NCBI GenBank assembly: GCA_947452315.1
Contig: CANGCX010000010.1
Coordinates: 1-51,583, forward strand
Length of the DNA stretch: 51,583 nt
Source: Opitutia bacterium
GTDB taxonomy: Bacteria; Verrucomicrobiota; Verrucomicrobiia; Opitutales; Opitutaceae
Direction: 5' to 3'
In this document: positions 1 to 8,061 of the stretch, piece by piece
Position numbering within the stretch: the stretch's first letter is position 1
Layout of the letters: every line of letters begins with the position of its first letter
The notes under the pieces: generated by a model
Seen by the model: the letters and a program-made list of their open reading frames with translations, nothing else
Database searches by the model: none
What the model was told of the DNA's origin: nothing
Made by a program: the position numbers and the translations under genes

Positions 1-9
1 CGAACGGTG

Positions 10-309
10 TCAAGGGTTGGGTTTTCCTGACCTCGGTTTTCCTGCGGGACTCAGTAATCGGGAGGTGCGACAACTCCCTACCCGAAGCCAAACGACGGCC
101 ACGGTGTCGGGTCGAAGAATCGTCAATTGCGCAAAATCTTCGTCCTTCGTAACAATCACAGCGCCAAGTTCGGCCGCCCGTTGCCAGATCAGCGTATCGG
201 GTGACTGCTCCAGGTTGAGATCAAGGACGTGTTCGGCCTCTTGGCCTTTATCTCGTAGCCAACGCGTGAGGGCGGCTGGCAGTTGGTTATCAACTAAGAA
301 TCGTCTCAC
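10..309 (-). CDS. DUF5615-type PIN-like toxin, altered C-terminus
   Basis: A 99-residue protein from a GTG start. The N-terminus carries a PIN-like acidic residue (FLVDNQLP) and the middle has VTKDEDF, as in DUF5615/COG5573 proteins, the presumed ribonuclease toxins paired with DUF433 antitoxins. Family members usually continue after the VWLRVG-CRTS block with a helix. Here the tail becomes SPAGKPRSGKPNP, which looks like out-of-frame or replaced sequence next to a short repeated ggttttcctg block. The GTG start overlaps the stop of the upstream DUF433 reading frame by four bases, the usual coupling of such pairs. Family identity is fairly secure; activity is doubtful because of the odd tail. 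Confidence 0.7.
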   Translation of the reverse strand: MRRFLVDNQLPAALTRWLRDKGQEAEHVLDLNLEQSPDTLIWQRAAELGAVIVTKDEDFAQLTILRPDTVAVVWLRVGSCRTSRLLSPAGKPRSGKPNP

Positions 310-533
310 GAGGCGCGCAGCAATACATGATCATTTTGCGCGGCCGCAAATTCCAGACATGCGCGAAGGTCATCGGCCACAAGAAACGGGTAGTCGGTCA
401 AAATTTCTTCCCAACTCGCTCCGTGTGCGAGCAGCTCCAAAATATCTTTCACTCACAGCCGATAGCCTCGGATGCAGGGACGCCCTCCGCATTTGCCGGG
501 CTCGGCGGTGATTCGGTTGAGAAGCGAGCTCAT
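306..533 (-). pseudogene. DUF433 antitoxin with in-frame stop
   Basis: Reading the minus strand from the ATG at 533 gives a typical DUF433 (COG2442) antitoxin: a GKCGGRPCIRGYRL block, then VKDILELLAHGASWEEIL and an acidic DLRACLEFAA stretch. A TGA codon at 453-455 interrupts it after GYRL. Family members normally have Arg or another residue there, and a CGA to TGA change would explain it. The reading frame is otherwise intact on both sides and ends in a GTGA overlap with the DUF5615 toxin gene. It is therefore called a nonsense-inactivated antitoxin. A sequencing error at one base remains possible. Confidence 0.7.
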
Positions 534-919
534 GGCCTATACTGTGCGGCTTCTGGCAATCGCGCACTGTTAAAAGCTGCAGGCAAACTCGCGGTGGTTT
601 TATTGATTTTTGTGTTTAGAATCCCGTTAATTTTAGCCTCTCGCGATGGACTTGGCCGGATTTTTACCAATGATCGCGGATATTTCTGATCAGCGAATCC
701 AGCAGATCTCAGCCAGCTCGTGCGGCGGCTTTAAGCCTCTCGTCGATGAAATTTAAATAGCTGTGGAAGAATATTTTGCGAAAGTTATAGGTGGTCTCGC
801 GGTAGCGACGCTTCAGATCCTAGAAGTGCATTTTGTTCATAATCATAATTTTTTAATGCCATCAATATGACTTAAGGCAAATAAGGTAATCCGAAATAGC
901 TGATGAGGGCTTATCGCAC
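534..919. other. Gene-free stretch with possible gene remnant
   Basis: No intact gene was found. On the minus strand from 840 down to about 705 there is a protein-like reading (MNKMHF, TAG stop, then DLKRRYRETTYNFRKIFF and FIDERLKAAARAG) rich in charged and aromatic residues. It may be the remains of a small gene. I cannot assign it to a family. The rest is unremarkable and presumably holds the promoter of the DUF433 reading frame. Confidence 0.3.
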
Positions 920-2290
920 TTAGGCGTCGCTCTCGGGTGAATCTGGCGGTGGGACAGTCGGCGGGGTGGGTTTCAGGCGTCGTTGGCGGGAGGCATCGAT
1001 GTTTTCGAGTTGGGGGTTGGGGATGCGGGTGAAGGCGATGCGCATCGGGGTGTAGCCGGTGGCGCCGTGCGCTCCCCCGAAATACACGGAGTTTTTCCCA
1101 AACGTTTGGTTTAGCGTGTCGACTGCGAGGTTGAGCTTGTCGCGGGTTTTTTCTTTTTCGGCTTCGAATAGATCGCCGGTGTGCTGCGTGGACGGGAGTA
1201 GGTGATCGAGCAAAATACTGACCCGTAGTGGGGCTAGGTTGGCGAGCGTGCGGGGGCGGCGGCTCCATAAAGTGTTCAACGCCTGAGTGAAGCGGAGCGT
1301 GTCCTGCGTTTCGTTGAAACGGAGATCCGCGGACCAATCGGTGTCGTCGCGGTGGCGCACGGAGACGCGCAGACCGCCGGCATACAGGTGCTCGTGACGG
1401 AGGCGCATGGCGGCTTTTTGCAGGAGGCGGTGCAGGACGGCGAGGGCCGCGGCGGGTTGGCGCTGCTCGGGCGGGAGGACTTGGCTGTGGCCGAGGGTGC
1501 TGGTCTTTGGGGCTTCGCGTTCTTGGAGGCCGCCATGGAGCCAGTCGTGGAAACGGGCGCCTTCGACGCTGCCCCAGATGGCGCGGAGTTGGGCGCTACT
1601 GGCCGCGTAGAGCGCGGCGACGTCGCCAATGCCGGCGGCGCGGAGGCGTTGCTCCATACTTTCACCGATACCGGTAAAGTCGCTAAGTTGGACGTCGCGG
1701 GCAATGAGTTTAGCAGGAATGTCCGCTTCTTCGAACAGGACTAAGCCGTCGGGTTTTTCCAGATCGGAGGCGAGTTTGGCGAGGAACCAGTTAGGCCCGA
1801 TGCCAATCGAGCAACGTAGCCACGGGCCGACCTCGCGCACGATGCGCGCACGAATCTGCTCGGCGAGGCGAAGGGCACGGGCCGGCACTGCAAAGTCCCC
1901 GGAGAGCTCACATTCAAGCTCATCGATGGATTGAACTTTTTTAACCGGCACCAGCGTCTCGACGACCTCACGCAGGCGATGGTGGTAGTCGATGTAAACC
2001 TCCGGTCGGGATTCGACGGCGATCAGGCCAGGGCAAAGGCGGCGGGCTTCGGCGAGGCGGGCGTTGCGTTTGAGGCCAAGTTTTTTGGCTTCGAGGCTAA
2101 GGGCGATCACGCCCGTGGATTCGGCGAGTAACGGAACGACGGCAATGGGTTGGCCACGTAGTTCTGGTCGCTCTTGTTGTTCGACGGAGGCGAAGTAGGA
2201 ATTAAAATCGATGGCGAGCGCGCGGAGCACGGCTGGAAGCGTCGGCGCGGATACGGGGCTGTCAAATAGCGAGGCGCTTGACGCGTTCAA
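920..2290 (-). CDS. Y-family DNA polymerase (DinB/UmuC-like)
   Basis: A 456-residue translesion DNA polymerase of the IMS/Y family. The palm motifs are clear: AIDFNSYFASVE near residues 26-37 with metal-binding D28, and SIDELE with D123/E124. The conserved GIGPNWFLAKLASDLEKPDG block corresponds to the DinB finger/palm signature, followed by a helix-hairpin-helix (FTGIGESMEQRL) and a little-finger region. The gene apparently starts at TTG 2290; GTG 2230 is an in-frame alternative just before the first motif. No imuA or dnaE2 is adjacent, so it is not the ImuAB cassette. It is divergent from a Phd/VapC pair. DinB-like versus UmuC-like cannot be settled by eye. Confidence 0.85.
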   Translation of the reverse strand: MNASSASLFDSPVSAPTLPAVLRALAIDFNSYFASVEQQERPELRGQPIAVVPLLAESTGVIALSLEAKKLGLKRNARLAEARRLCPGLIAVESRPEVYIDYHHRLREVVETLVPVKKVQSIDELECELSGDFAVPARALRLAEQIRARIVREVGPWLRCSIGIGPNWFLAKLASDLEKPDGLVLFEEADIPAKLIARDVQLSDFTGIGESMEQRLRAAGIGDVAALYAASSAQLRAIWGSVEGARFHDWLHGGLQEREAPKTSTLGHSQVLPPEQRQPAAALAVLHRLLQKAAMRLRHEHLYAGGLRVSVRHRDDTDWSADLRFNETQDTLRFTQALNTLWSRRPRTLANLAPLRVSILLDHLLPSTQHTGDLFEAEKEKTRDKLNLAVDTLNQTFGKNSVYFGGAHGATGYTPMRIAFTRIPNPQLENIDASRQRRLKPTPPTVPPPDSPESDA

Positions 2291-2294
2291 ACAC

Positions 2295-2316
2295 GTTAAA
2301 CATCGATGTTAAACAT
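2295..2316. promoter_or_regulatory. Candidate operator between polY and phd-vapC
   Basis: A perfect 12-base palindrome, AACATCGATGTT (2299-2310), lies inside two direct copies of GTTAAACAT (2295-2303 and 2308-2316). It sits directly in front of and over the possible starts of the Phd-like antitoxin gene. Phd/YefM proteins bind such palindromes to repress their own operon, so this is a likely autoregulatory site. A TTGACG at 2278-2283 could be the -35 element, but no good -10 is visible. Confidence 0.5.
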
Positions 2317-2572
2317 GAAGACGGCGACAATTCGGCAAATGCAGCATGGTTTGACGGCGGTGCTCGAGCGGGTGGCCCGTGGAGAGGAGATTACGATCAC
2401 GCGGCGGGGGGTGCCGGTCGCGCGCCTTTTGGCGGCGGCGCCTGCTAAAAAAGCTAAGAAACCGGTCTGGCCTGATGCGATAAGCCGGCTTAACGATCGC
2501 TTCCGGGATGGAGCCGCAAAAGGAAAACCCGCGAGTGAAATCGTGCGGGAGATGCGGGGCCGAGAGTTATGA
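2315..2572 (+). CDS. Phd/YefM-family antitoxin
   Basis: A small type II antitoxin of about 85 residues. The start MKTATIRQMQHGLTAVLERV, then EEITITRRGVPVARLLA, is the classic Phd/YefM DNA-binding fold. The charged C-terminus (RFRDGAAKGKPASEIVREMRG) would wrap the toxin. An ATG at 2306 is in frame, but it lies within the palindrome, so ATG 2315 is preferred. The stop overlaps the start of the PIN toxin gene (ATGA, 2569-2572), indicating translational coupling. It is expected to neutralise the downstream VapC and to repress the operon. Confidence 0.85.
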   Translation: MKTATIRQMQHGLTAVLERVARGEEITITRRGVPVARLLAAAPAKKAKKPVWPDAISRLNDRFRDGAAKGKPASEIVREMRGREL

Positions 2573-3006
2573 GAGTGTATTTCGACACCAGCGTGCTGGT
2601 GCAGTGGTACGTCTTGGAGACAGGTTCAGCGGCCGCGGTGGCGTTGCGATCGCGCATCGCCCCGCCCGTGCCGTTGTCGCCGTTTCATCGCGTCGAGCTC
2701 AATGCGGCGCTGCGACTTAAAGTGTTTCGCCGGGAACTCAGCAGCCTATCCGTCACGCAAGCGTTAGCAGATTTTGAGGCGGAGGTTGAGTCGGGGGTTT
2801 TTGAGCCTGTGGAGTTATCCATGGGGACACTTTGTCGACGGGCTGAGGGTTTGGTGGCTGCTTACTCGGAGCAATTGGGCGTGCGTTCGCTGGATGTGAT
2901 CCATGTGGCGAGCGCTCTCGAACTGAAGTGCCGCGAATTTGTGACGGCGGATGTGCGCCAAGGCGAACTGGCCGAAGCCTGTCTCTTGAAGGTAATTAAA
3001 CCCTGA
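2569..3006 (+). CDS. VapC-type PIN-domain toxin
   Basis: A 145-residue PIN-domain ribonuclease. Expected acidic metal ligands are visible: D6 (YFDTS), E43 (RVELNAAL), D109 (RSLDVIHVASALEL) and D128 (VTADVRQ). The length is usual for VapC. It is coupled by a four-base overlap to the Phd-like antitoxin. It resembles the PIN protein at 48845-49312, sharing the (S/T)LDV(I/L)HVASALEL motif, so the two may be distant paralogues. VapC toxins cleave tRNA or rRNA; the target here cannot be told from sequence. Confidence 0.88.
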   Translation: MRVYFDTSVLVQWYVLETGSAAAVALRSRIAPPVPLSPFHRVELNAALRLKVFRRELSSLSVTQALADFEAEVESGVFEPVELSMGTLCRRAEGLVAAYSEQLGVRSLDVIHVASALELKCREFVTADVRQGELAEACLLKVIKP

Positions 3007-3014
3007 ATTCTTCT

Positions 3015-3452
3015 ATGCGCATCGCGGTCATCTCAGACACCCACGACAAATACCCCGAAGATTTGCCGGCGCGTTTGAAAGACGCGGACGAAATCTGGCA
3101 TCTCGGCGACGTGTGCGAGCCGGAGACGCTCGCGGAATTCAAGCGGCTCGGCAAACCCCTACACATCGTGCTGGGTAACAACGAGTGGGAGGCACTTTGG
3201 CCGATGGAGTTGACGCTCATGCGCGAAGGCGTGCGTTTTTTCCTGACCCATATCTCGCCTAAACAACCGCCGGAAGGCGTGGATGTGGTGTTGCATGGGC
3301 ACACGCATGTTCCTCGTGATGAAGTAGCGCACGGGGTGCGTTGGCTAAATCCCGGCTGCATCACGCGACCCAATCGCGGGGCGCCGGCGAGCTTCGCGTG
3401 GCTCACGGTAAAAAAAGGCGAACCGCTTAAATGGGAACTGGAGTTGTTGTGA
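3015..3452 (+). CDS. YfcE/MJ0936-family metallophosphoesterase
   Basis: A 145-residue calcineurin-like phosphoesterase. Metal-binding motifs in order are SDTH (residues 7-10), GDV, GNNE and GHTH, which define the small YfcE/MJ0936 cyclic-nucleotide-type phosphodiesterase family. It has no signal peptide, so it is cytoplasmic. It starts 8 bases after the vapC stop, possibly by read-through from that operon. The physiological substrate is unknown for most of the family. Confidence 0.85.
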   Translation: MRIAVISDTHDKYPEDLPARLKDADEIWHLGDVCEPETLAEFKRLGKPLHIVLGNNEWEALWPMELTLMREGVRFFLTHISPKQPPEGVDVVLHGHTHVPRDEVAHGVRWLNPGCITRPNRGAPASFAWLTVKKGEPLKWELELL

Positions 3453-3496
3453 GCGCCGAATTTTTCGCGACAAAGACGCTGGCGCCGCGCGGATGA

Positions 3497-4333
3497 ATGG
3501 TTTTTTCTCAGACTGATCACGTGAGCACCCACGAGCAACAACAGGATCTTTTCGGGCTTTTCGCGCCGACGGCGGGAGTCCATCGCGCGCCCCCGGCGGC
3601 GGTAGGGGTGACGACAGGGTTGGCGGCGGCCGGCGAATTTGTGCCGCTACCGGAGAGGTCGCCGGAGCTGCCGGAGATTGTTTTCGAACGCAGCCTAAAG
3701 GCGCGAAATTATCGGCTCACACTACGGCGTGACGGCGTAGCGGTAGCTACGATTCCAGCGCGCGGTTCGCAGCGCGAGGCCGAGCGCTTTGTCGCCCAAC
3801 AAGGGGAATGGCTTGAGCGCGCGCGAGCGCGGCAACGTCATCGCCCTCGGGCCGCAGAAGTCTGGCCCCTCGGCGCTCGCGTACTTTGGCGCGGTGAGTT
3901 GGCGCAATTGCGCGTCGCCGCGACGGGCGAAAAACCGCAAGTGTGCCTCGCCGCAGATGTGTTTCGCGTCCCGCGGCTCGATGGAGATTTGCGGCCCACT
4001 CTTGAGGCCCAATTTGCGCGACGAGCAAAGATCGAATTGCCGGCGCGCGCTTGGGAACTTGCCGCAACGGTCGGCGTGGAAGTAAAGCAGGTCACAGTGC
4101 GTAACCAGCGTTCTCGCTGGGGCTCGTGCTCGGCGACGGGAACAATCTCACTTAACTGGCGGCTGGTGCAGACGCCAGATAGCGTGCGCGATTATATCAT
4201 TTACCACGAGCTTATGCACCTGCGGGAGATGAACCACTCCGAGCGTTTTTGGGCGCGCGTCGAGGAAGTCTGCCCGCCGTGGCGTGAGGCGGAACTCTGG
4301 CTCAAGCGCAACGGCTCACTTGTGGGTTTGTAA
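3497..4333 (+). CDS. YgjP/DUF45 family zinc metallohydrolase
   Basis: A 278-residue protein whose C-terminal half is the YgjP-like (DUF45, SprT-related) domain. It contains RNQRSRWGSCS, then the zinc site HELMH (237-241) with a third His at 247 in the NHSERFW context. The N-terminal 50 residues are low-complexity, and about residues 60-100 form the beta-rich start of the domain (RNYRLTLRRDGVAVATIPARGS). It is cytoplasmic. GTG 3521 is an alternative start. E. coli YgjP homologues are putative metal-dependent hydrolases without settled substrates. Confidence 0.82.
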   Translation: MVFSQTDHVSTHEQQQDLFGLFAPTAGVHRAPPAAVGVTTGLAAAGEFVPLPERSPELPEIVFERSLKARNYRLTLRRDGVAVATIPARGSQREAERFVAQQGEWLERARARQRHRPRAAEVWPLGARVLWRGELAQLRVAATGEKPQVCLAADVFRVPRLDGDLRPTLEAQFARRAKIELPARAWELAATVGVEVKQVTVRNQRSRWGSCSATGTISLNWRLVQTPDSVRDYIIYHELMHLREMNHSERFWARVEEVCPPWREAELWLKRNGSLVGL

Positions 4334-4368
4334 GCTTTCTAGCCCTTGTGTTTTACCGCGCTGGTCGC

Positions 4369-4923
4369 TTAGCGAAAATCGAGCAGTTCAACTTCGAAAA
4401 TCAGGGTGGCCTTTGGCGGGATCTTGGGTGGCTTCCCTTTTTCGCCGTAAGCTAGCCAGTACGGAATGATGAGCGTGCGCTTCTCGCCTTTGCGCATAGT
4501 CAGAAAGGCTTCGTCCCAGCCGGCAATGACCGTGCCGAGGCCAAGACGGAAACTGAAAGGTACGCCACGTTTGTAAGAACTATCGAAGGGCGTGCCGTCG
4601 AGGAGGCGGCCGTCGTAATGCACGATGACTTCGCCACCGAGCCGCGGACCGGCGTCACCAGTGCCTGGAGCGCGTTCGATGTAGCGCAGGCCAGAAGGGA
4701 GTTTTTTGGCGGTGCCGTACGTTTGGGCGAGCAGCAACGCGTCCTCGGTGCTAAATTGCGGGGTGCTCGCCGCGAGGGCCGCACGCATATTGGCATTGAT
4801 CGGGCGGCCGGGATTTTTGCGCGCCAGTATGCCGGAGCGTACGACGAAGGCGATTGTGAAGAGCACGACACCAAGCAGGCCGAGATAAAAAAAGCTGCGC
4901 AGTGGAGAAGATTTGGCGGGCAT
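4369..4923 (-). CDS. FKBP-type peptidyl-prolyl isomerase, membrane-anchored
   Basis: A 184-residue protein with one N-terminal transmembrane or signal-anchor helix (about residues 11-28) and a C-terminal FKBP domain (about 92-184). FKBP hallmarks are VIVHYDGRLLDGTPFDSSY, VIAGWDEAF, LIIPYWLAYGEKG and PPKATLIFEVELL. It should catalyse proline cis-trans isomerisation during folding of exported proteins on the periplasmic face. It lies just downstream of an M20 hydrolase and a cyclophilin on the same strand. Confidence 0.9.
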   Translation of the reverse strand: MPAKSSPLRSFFYLGLLGVVLFTIAFVVRSGILARKNPGRPINANMRAALAASTPQFSTEDALLLAQTYGTAKKLPSGLRYIERAPGTGDAGPRLGGEVIVHYDGRLLDGTPFDSSYKRGVPFSFRLGLGTVIAGWDEAFLTMRKGEKRTLIIPYWLAYGEKGKPPKIPPKATLIFEVELLDFR

Positions 4924-4993
4924 GTCAGAAGTTATGGGTGGATAACGCCGAGGAATTTAAAAATGGCAAATTCGGTGGCGTGGCGTGACGGGA

Positions 4994-6331
4994 TTATTTT
5001 TTGGCCAACAAATCGAGGGCGGCAGCGGTGAGCGCGGTGACGCCGGTCTTGATCGCGGGCTCCGGCAACGGCGCGAACTTGCTCGAATGCAGCGAAGGCA
5101 GCGCGGCGCCCGTGCGTTGGCTCTCGGCGAATTTTACCGGATCGACCGCACCGACGCGGAACATGCAGATCGGCACCTTTTCGGCGGTGCGGCCGAATTG
5201 ACCGAAATCTTCGCCGCCCATCTCTGGATCGATGCCAACGATGCGTTCGGCGCCGAGCCAGGGTGTGAGCACGGTGCGCACACGACGCGTGAGGGCGGGA
5301 TCGTTGTAAGAAGCGGGAGTGAATTCACCTTCGAGAATCTCGACGATGGGCATACGGTCCTCGGCGAGACCGGCAGCGATGGCTTCACCTCGGCAGATTC
5401 GCTTCACCGCCTCGATCGTATGGCGGCGAACAGTTTCCGAATAAGATCTAAGCGTGAGTGAGAGCTTCACCTCGTCGGGAATGATATTGGATTTGGTGCC
5501 ACCGTGAATAGAGCCGACAGTGACGACGGCTGGATCGAGTGGGCGCGTCTCGCGGCTGACGATGGTCTGGAGGGTTGTGACGATGCGCGCGGCGAGAACG
5601 ATCGGGTCTTTGGTGGCGTGCGGGTAAGCGCCGTGGCCACCGGCGCCGCGTACGGTAATCTCGGCGGTATCGACGTTAGCCCAGTTGAAACCCTCGAGTA
5701 TGCCGATGGTGCCCGCCGGCAGCGTCGCGCTGTCGTGGACGGCGAGGGCGAAGTCGGGCTTCGGAAACTTTTGGTAGAGGCCTTCTTTAAGCATGGCGCG
5801 CGCTCCGATGCCGCGTTCCTCGGCGGGTTGGCCGACGAAGAGGACCGTGCCTGACCAACGGTCGCGGTGGGCGGCGAGTTGGCGAGCGGTGCCGGTGAAG
5901 ATTGTCATGTGCAAATCATGGCCACAGGCCTGCATGACGGGCACATCTTTGCCGGTGAGATCGGTGACACGCGCGGTGCTGGCGTAGGGAACCCCGGTTT
6001 CTTCGAGGACAGGCAAACCATCCAGATCCGTGCGAACAAGCAGCGTGGGCCCGGGGCCGTTTTTGAGGACGCCGACGATACCGTGACCACCAAATTTTTC
6101 AGTGACCTCGAAACCAATGGAGCGAAGTTCGGCGGCGAGTTTGGCCGCAGTTTTTTCCTCCATCAGCGAGAGCTCGGGGTGAGCGTGGAGCTCGGAGTAA
6201 AGGGCGAGGAGCGCTGGATAATCGGCGGCGAGTTTTTGCGCGACGACAGCGGGTGTGGTGCCATCGGCGGCGCGAAGAGGCACACCGAGCGCGATGAGCA
6301 ACCAGAGGGCATGCAGAGGAAGGTGTTTCAT
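4994..6331 (-). CDS. Exported M20-family amidohydrolase/peptidase
   Basis: A 445-residue metallohydrolase of the M20D type (IAA-amino-acid hydrolase or N-acyl amino acid amidohydrolase-like). A signal peptide covers the first ~21 residues (ALWLLIALGVPLRA). Zinc-site motifs are visible: CGHDLHMT, EERGIGARAML, AVHDSATLPAG and a late MGGEDFGQF. The GAGGHGAYPH block belongs to the dimerisation domain. The product probably deacylates or deamidates small peptides or amino acid conjugates outside the cytoplasm. The start overlaps the cyclophilin stop by four bases (ATGA), so the two are co-translated. Confidence 0.88.
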   Translation of the reverse strand: MKHLPLHALWLLIALGVPLRAADGTTPAVVAQKLAADYPALLALYSELHAHPELSLMEEKTAAKLAAELRSIGFEVTEKFGGHGIVGVLKNGPGPTLLVRTDLDGLPVLEETGVPYASTARVTDLTGKDVPVMQACGHDLHMTIFTGTARQLAAHRDRWSGTVLFVGQPAEERGIGARAMLKEGLYQKFPKPDFALAVHDSATLPAGTIGILEGFNWANVDTAEITVRGAGGHGAYPHATKDPIVLAARIVTTLQTIVSRETRPLDPAVVTVGSIHGGTKSNIIPDEVKLSLTLRSYSETVRRHTIEAVKRICRGEAIAAGLAEDRMPIVEILEGEFTPASYNDPALTRRVRTVLTPWLGAERIVGIDPEMGGEDFGQFGRTAEKVPICMFRVGAVDPVKFAESQRTGAALPSLHSSKFAPLPEPAIKTGVTALTAAALDLLAKK

Positions 6332-7467
6332 TTAGGTTCGAGTTGGGTGATGAGGGCGTCGATGAGGGCGTCAGTCTGGAGTTTAAGATGTTGGGCGAGT
6401 GGGGGCGTCGTCGCGGCTGGAGCGGATTTTTTTTGTTCGGCGTAGGCTTGGTCGCCGGCAATTTGCGCGGCGCTAAGAAAAGCATCTTTTGCGGTATGAA
6501 AGGCGCCGTCCTCGCCGAGATCCGCGGCGGTAGCGGGGCGGCCAAGGAAGGCGGTGGTCGAGGCCTCGCCAATCCAGACGCGCCAATCTTTTTCGTCTGC
6601 GAAGTATGCTACAGTCGCACCGGCGTGCTCGGTGCCCAGCTGGCGGGCGAGGGCGCGCATGAATTGGCCTGGGGCGGCGTCCTCGGCAGCGGGCGGGGAT
6701 TGGGCGAAGAGGCGGGCGCGAATTTTGAGGCCGGTGGCGCGTTCGACGTTGGCGAGTTTGTAGTTAAAATTTTTCGCGCGTGGGGGCTCAGCAGGGAGGA
6801 GATTTTGGGGGTCGTCGAAGAAAGCGGCGGGGCCGGGGGCGCGAGCGGCGGTATATTTGGGGGCTTTGCCGGCAAGAGCGGTGAAGGAGGTGGGATCGGC
6901 GCGGAAGGCGCGGGCGGCTGAGCCAATGCGCAGAATTTTAATCGTCAGGGCGTCGTCCGCGCGGATCCTCGGGAGCAATTCGAGACCGCGGATGATACGA
7001 CCGAAAACGCTGTGTAAAAAATCGAGGCGCGGAGTGGGCGCTAGAGTGATGAAGAATTCACAGGAGTTGGTGTCGGGCCCGGCATTGGCCATAGACAGGA
7101 TGCCAGTGCAGTTGTGGCGAAGGCCGGGGGCGAATTCGTCTGGGAAGTGGTGTGGAATGGGGTGCGCTTCATCGTCGGTGTCTTTGAGGCCGGGGTTACC
7201 ACTTTGCAGTACGAAGCCCGGTACCACGCGGTACCAAGTAAGGCCGGTGTAAAATGGTTGGCCGTTGCGCGGGGCAAGCGTGCCCTCGGCCAGACCAACA
7301 AAATTAGTGCACATGAGCGGCGCGCGCGTGAAAAAAAGCTCCGCGGTGAGCGTGCCGCGCGGTGTGATGAACTCGGCGTAGAGCCCGTCGGGGAGTTGCG
7401 GCGCTTCGGCCCGAACCGCGGCGAGTGGGATTAAGGAAACGAATAGGGCGGCGAGCAGGCGTTTCAT
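6328..7467 (-). CDS. Exported cyclophilin-type peptidyl-prolyl isomerase
   Basis: Starts at ATG 7467 (MKRLLAALFVSLIPLAAVRA, a clean signal peptide); the frame is open further upstream without a better start. The cyclophilin domain covers about residues 27-180, with TNFVGLAEG, WYRVVPGFVLQSGNP, NSCEFFITLAP and LDFLHSVFGRI. A further ~200 residues are Ala/Pro-rich and contain no domain I recognise. It should assist folding of exported proteins. It is coupled to the M20 gene, and an FKBP isomerase lies further downstream on the same strand. Confidence 0.88.
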   Translation of the reverse strand: MKRLLAALFVSLIPLAAVRAEAPQLPDGLYAEFITPRGTLTAELFFTRAPLMCTNFVGLAEGTLAPRNGQPFYTGLTWYRVVPGFVLQSGNPGLKDTDDEAHPIPHHFPDEFAPGLRHNCTGILSMANAGPDTNSCEFFITLAPTPRLDFLHSVFGRIIRGLELLPRIRADDALTIKILRIGSAARAFRADPTSFTALAGKAPKYTAARAPGPAAFFDDPQNLLPAEPPRAKNFNYKLANVERATGLKIRARLFAQSPPAAEDAAPGQFMRALARQLGTEHAGATVAYFADEKDWRVWIGEASTTAFLGRPATAADLGEDGAFHTAKDAFLSAAQIAGDQAYAEQKKSAPAATTPPLAQHLKLQTDALIDALITQLEPK

Positions 7468-7581
7468 GCGCTCACGCTGCTGAACTGGGCGCGCCGCGAC
7501 AAGCTCCGCCGCGAGCGAAATAAAACCTAGGTGAGGCCACCCGCGCACAGTAGCCGCTTGTGCGACCTCACTTAGAATCGA

Positions 7582-7908
7582 TTATGGGAGAAACGAGCAG
7601 ATGTACTCGCAGAGGCCGGTTGGGACGGCGATCGTGAAGCCGCTCTTGCCCGGGACGTCGAAATACGTGCCCGCTGCGTACGTCTTGGCGGCGGTTTGAC
7701 CATCAAGGGTGACCGTGCAGGTGCCAGCGACGATTTCCATGCGCTCAGCGGCATCAGTGCCAAAGTGATACGAACCGGGACGAATGAGCCCGAGGGTTTT
7801 CTTCGTGCCGTCAGCGAAGAGGACCGTATGGCTGACGACGTTGCCGTCGAAATAGACGTTGGCCTTGGTGTGGACGGTGACGCTAGTGAACTGGGTCGGG
7901 AGGGACAT
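7582..7908 (-). CDS. ppnP: Pyrimidine/purine nucleoside phosphorylase PpnP
   Basis: Starts at ATG 7908 (MSLPTQFTSVTVHTKANVYF), giving 108 residues. The single-domain cupin with NVYFDGNVVSHTV, LGLIRPGSYHF, ERMEIVAGTCTVTLDG and SGFTIAVPTGLCEYICSFLP matches the YaiE/DUF1255 family, now PpnP. It phosphorolytically cleaves many nucleosides. The gene is monocistronic, with a pyrimidine-rich leader and no Shine-Dalgarno sequence. Confidence 0.92.
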   Translation of the reverse strand: MSLPTQFTSVTVHTKANVYFDGNVVSHTVLFADGTKKTLGLIRPGSYHFGTDAAERMEIVAGTCTVTLDGQTAAKTYAAGTYFDVPGKSGFTIAVPTGLCEYICSFLP

Positions 7909-8061
7909 GGTGGTAGGAATTGAGGGAAAGCGTGAAGGACGGAGCGCGCGGGAGTCGAGCGCGAGGACCAAGCCGGTAAATATTTTTTTCGTGGGTTGGA
8001 ATTGGACTCTGGATATGCAGACGCGGTGCCGTTAGCCTAGATTTCCCCACGCGATAAATTC

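Noticed and set aside
453-455. TGA read as selenocysteine
   Set aside because: No selenocysteine is expected in DUF433 and no SECIS-like hairpin is evident; a simple nonsense change is more likely.
2996-3583. A 195-residue minus-strand frame
   Set aside because: It overlaps the clear metallophosphoesterase gene and the start of the YgjP-like gene; its sequence is Ser/Arg-rich without motifs.
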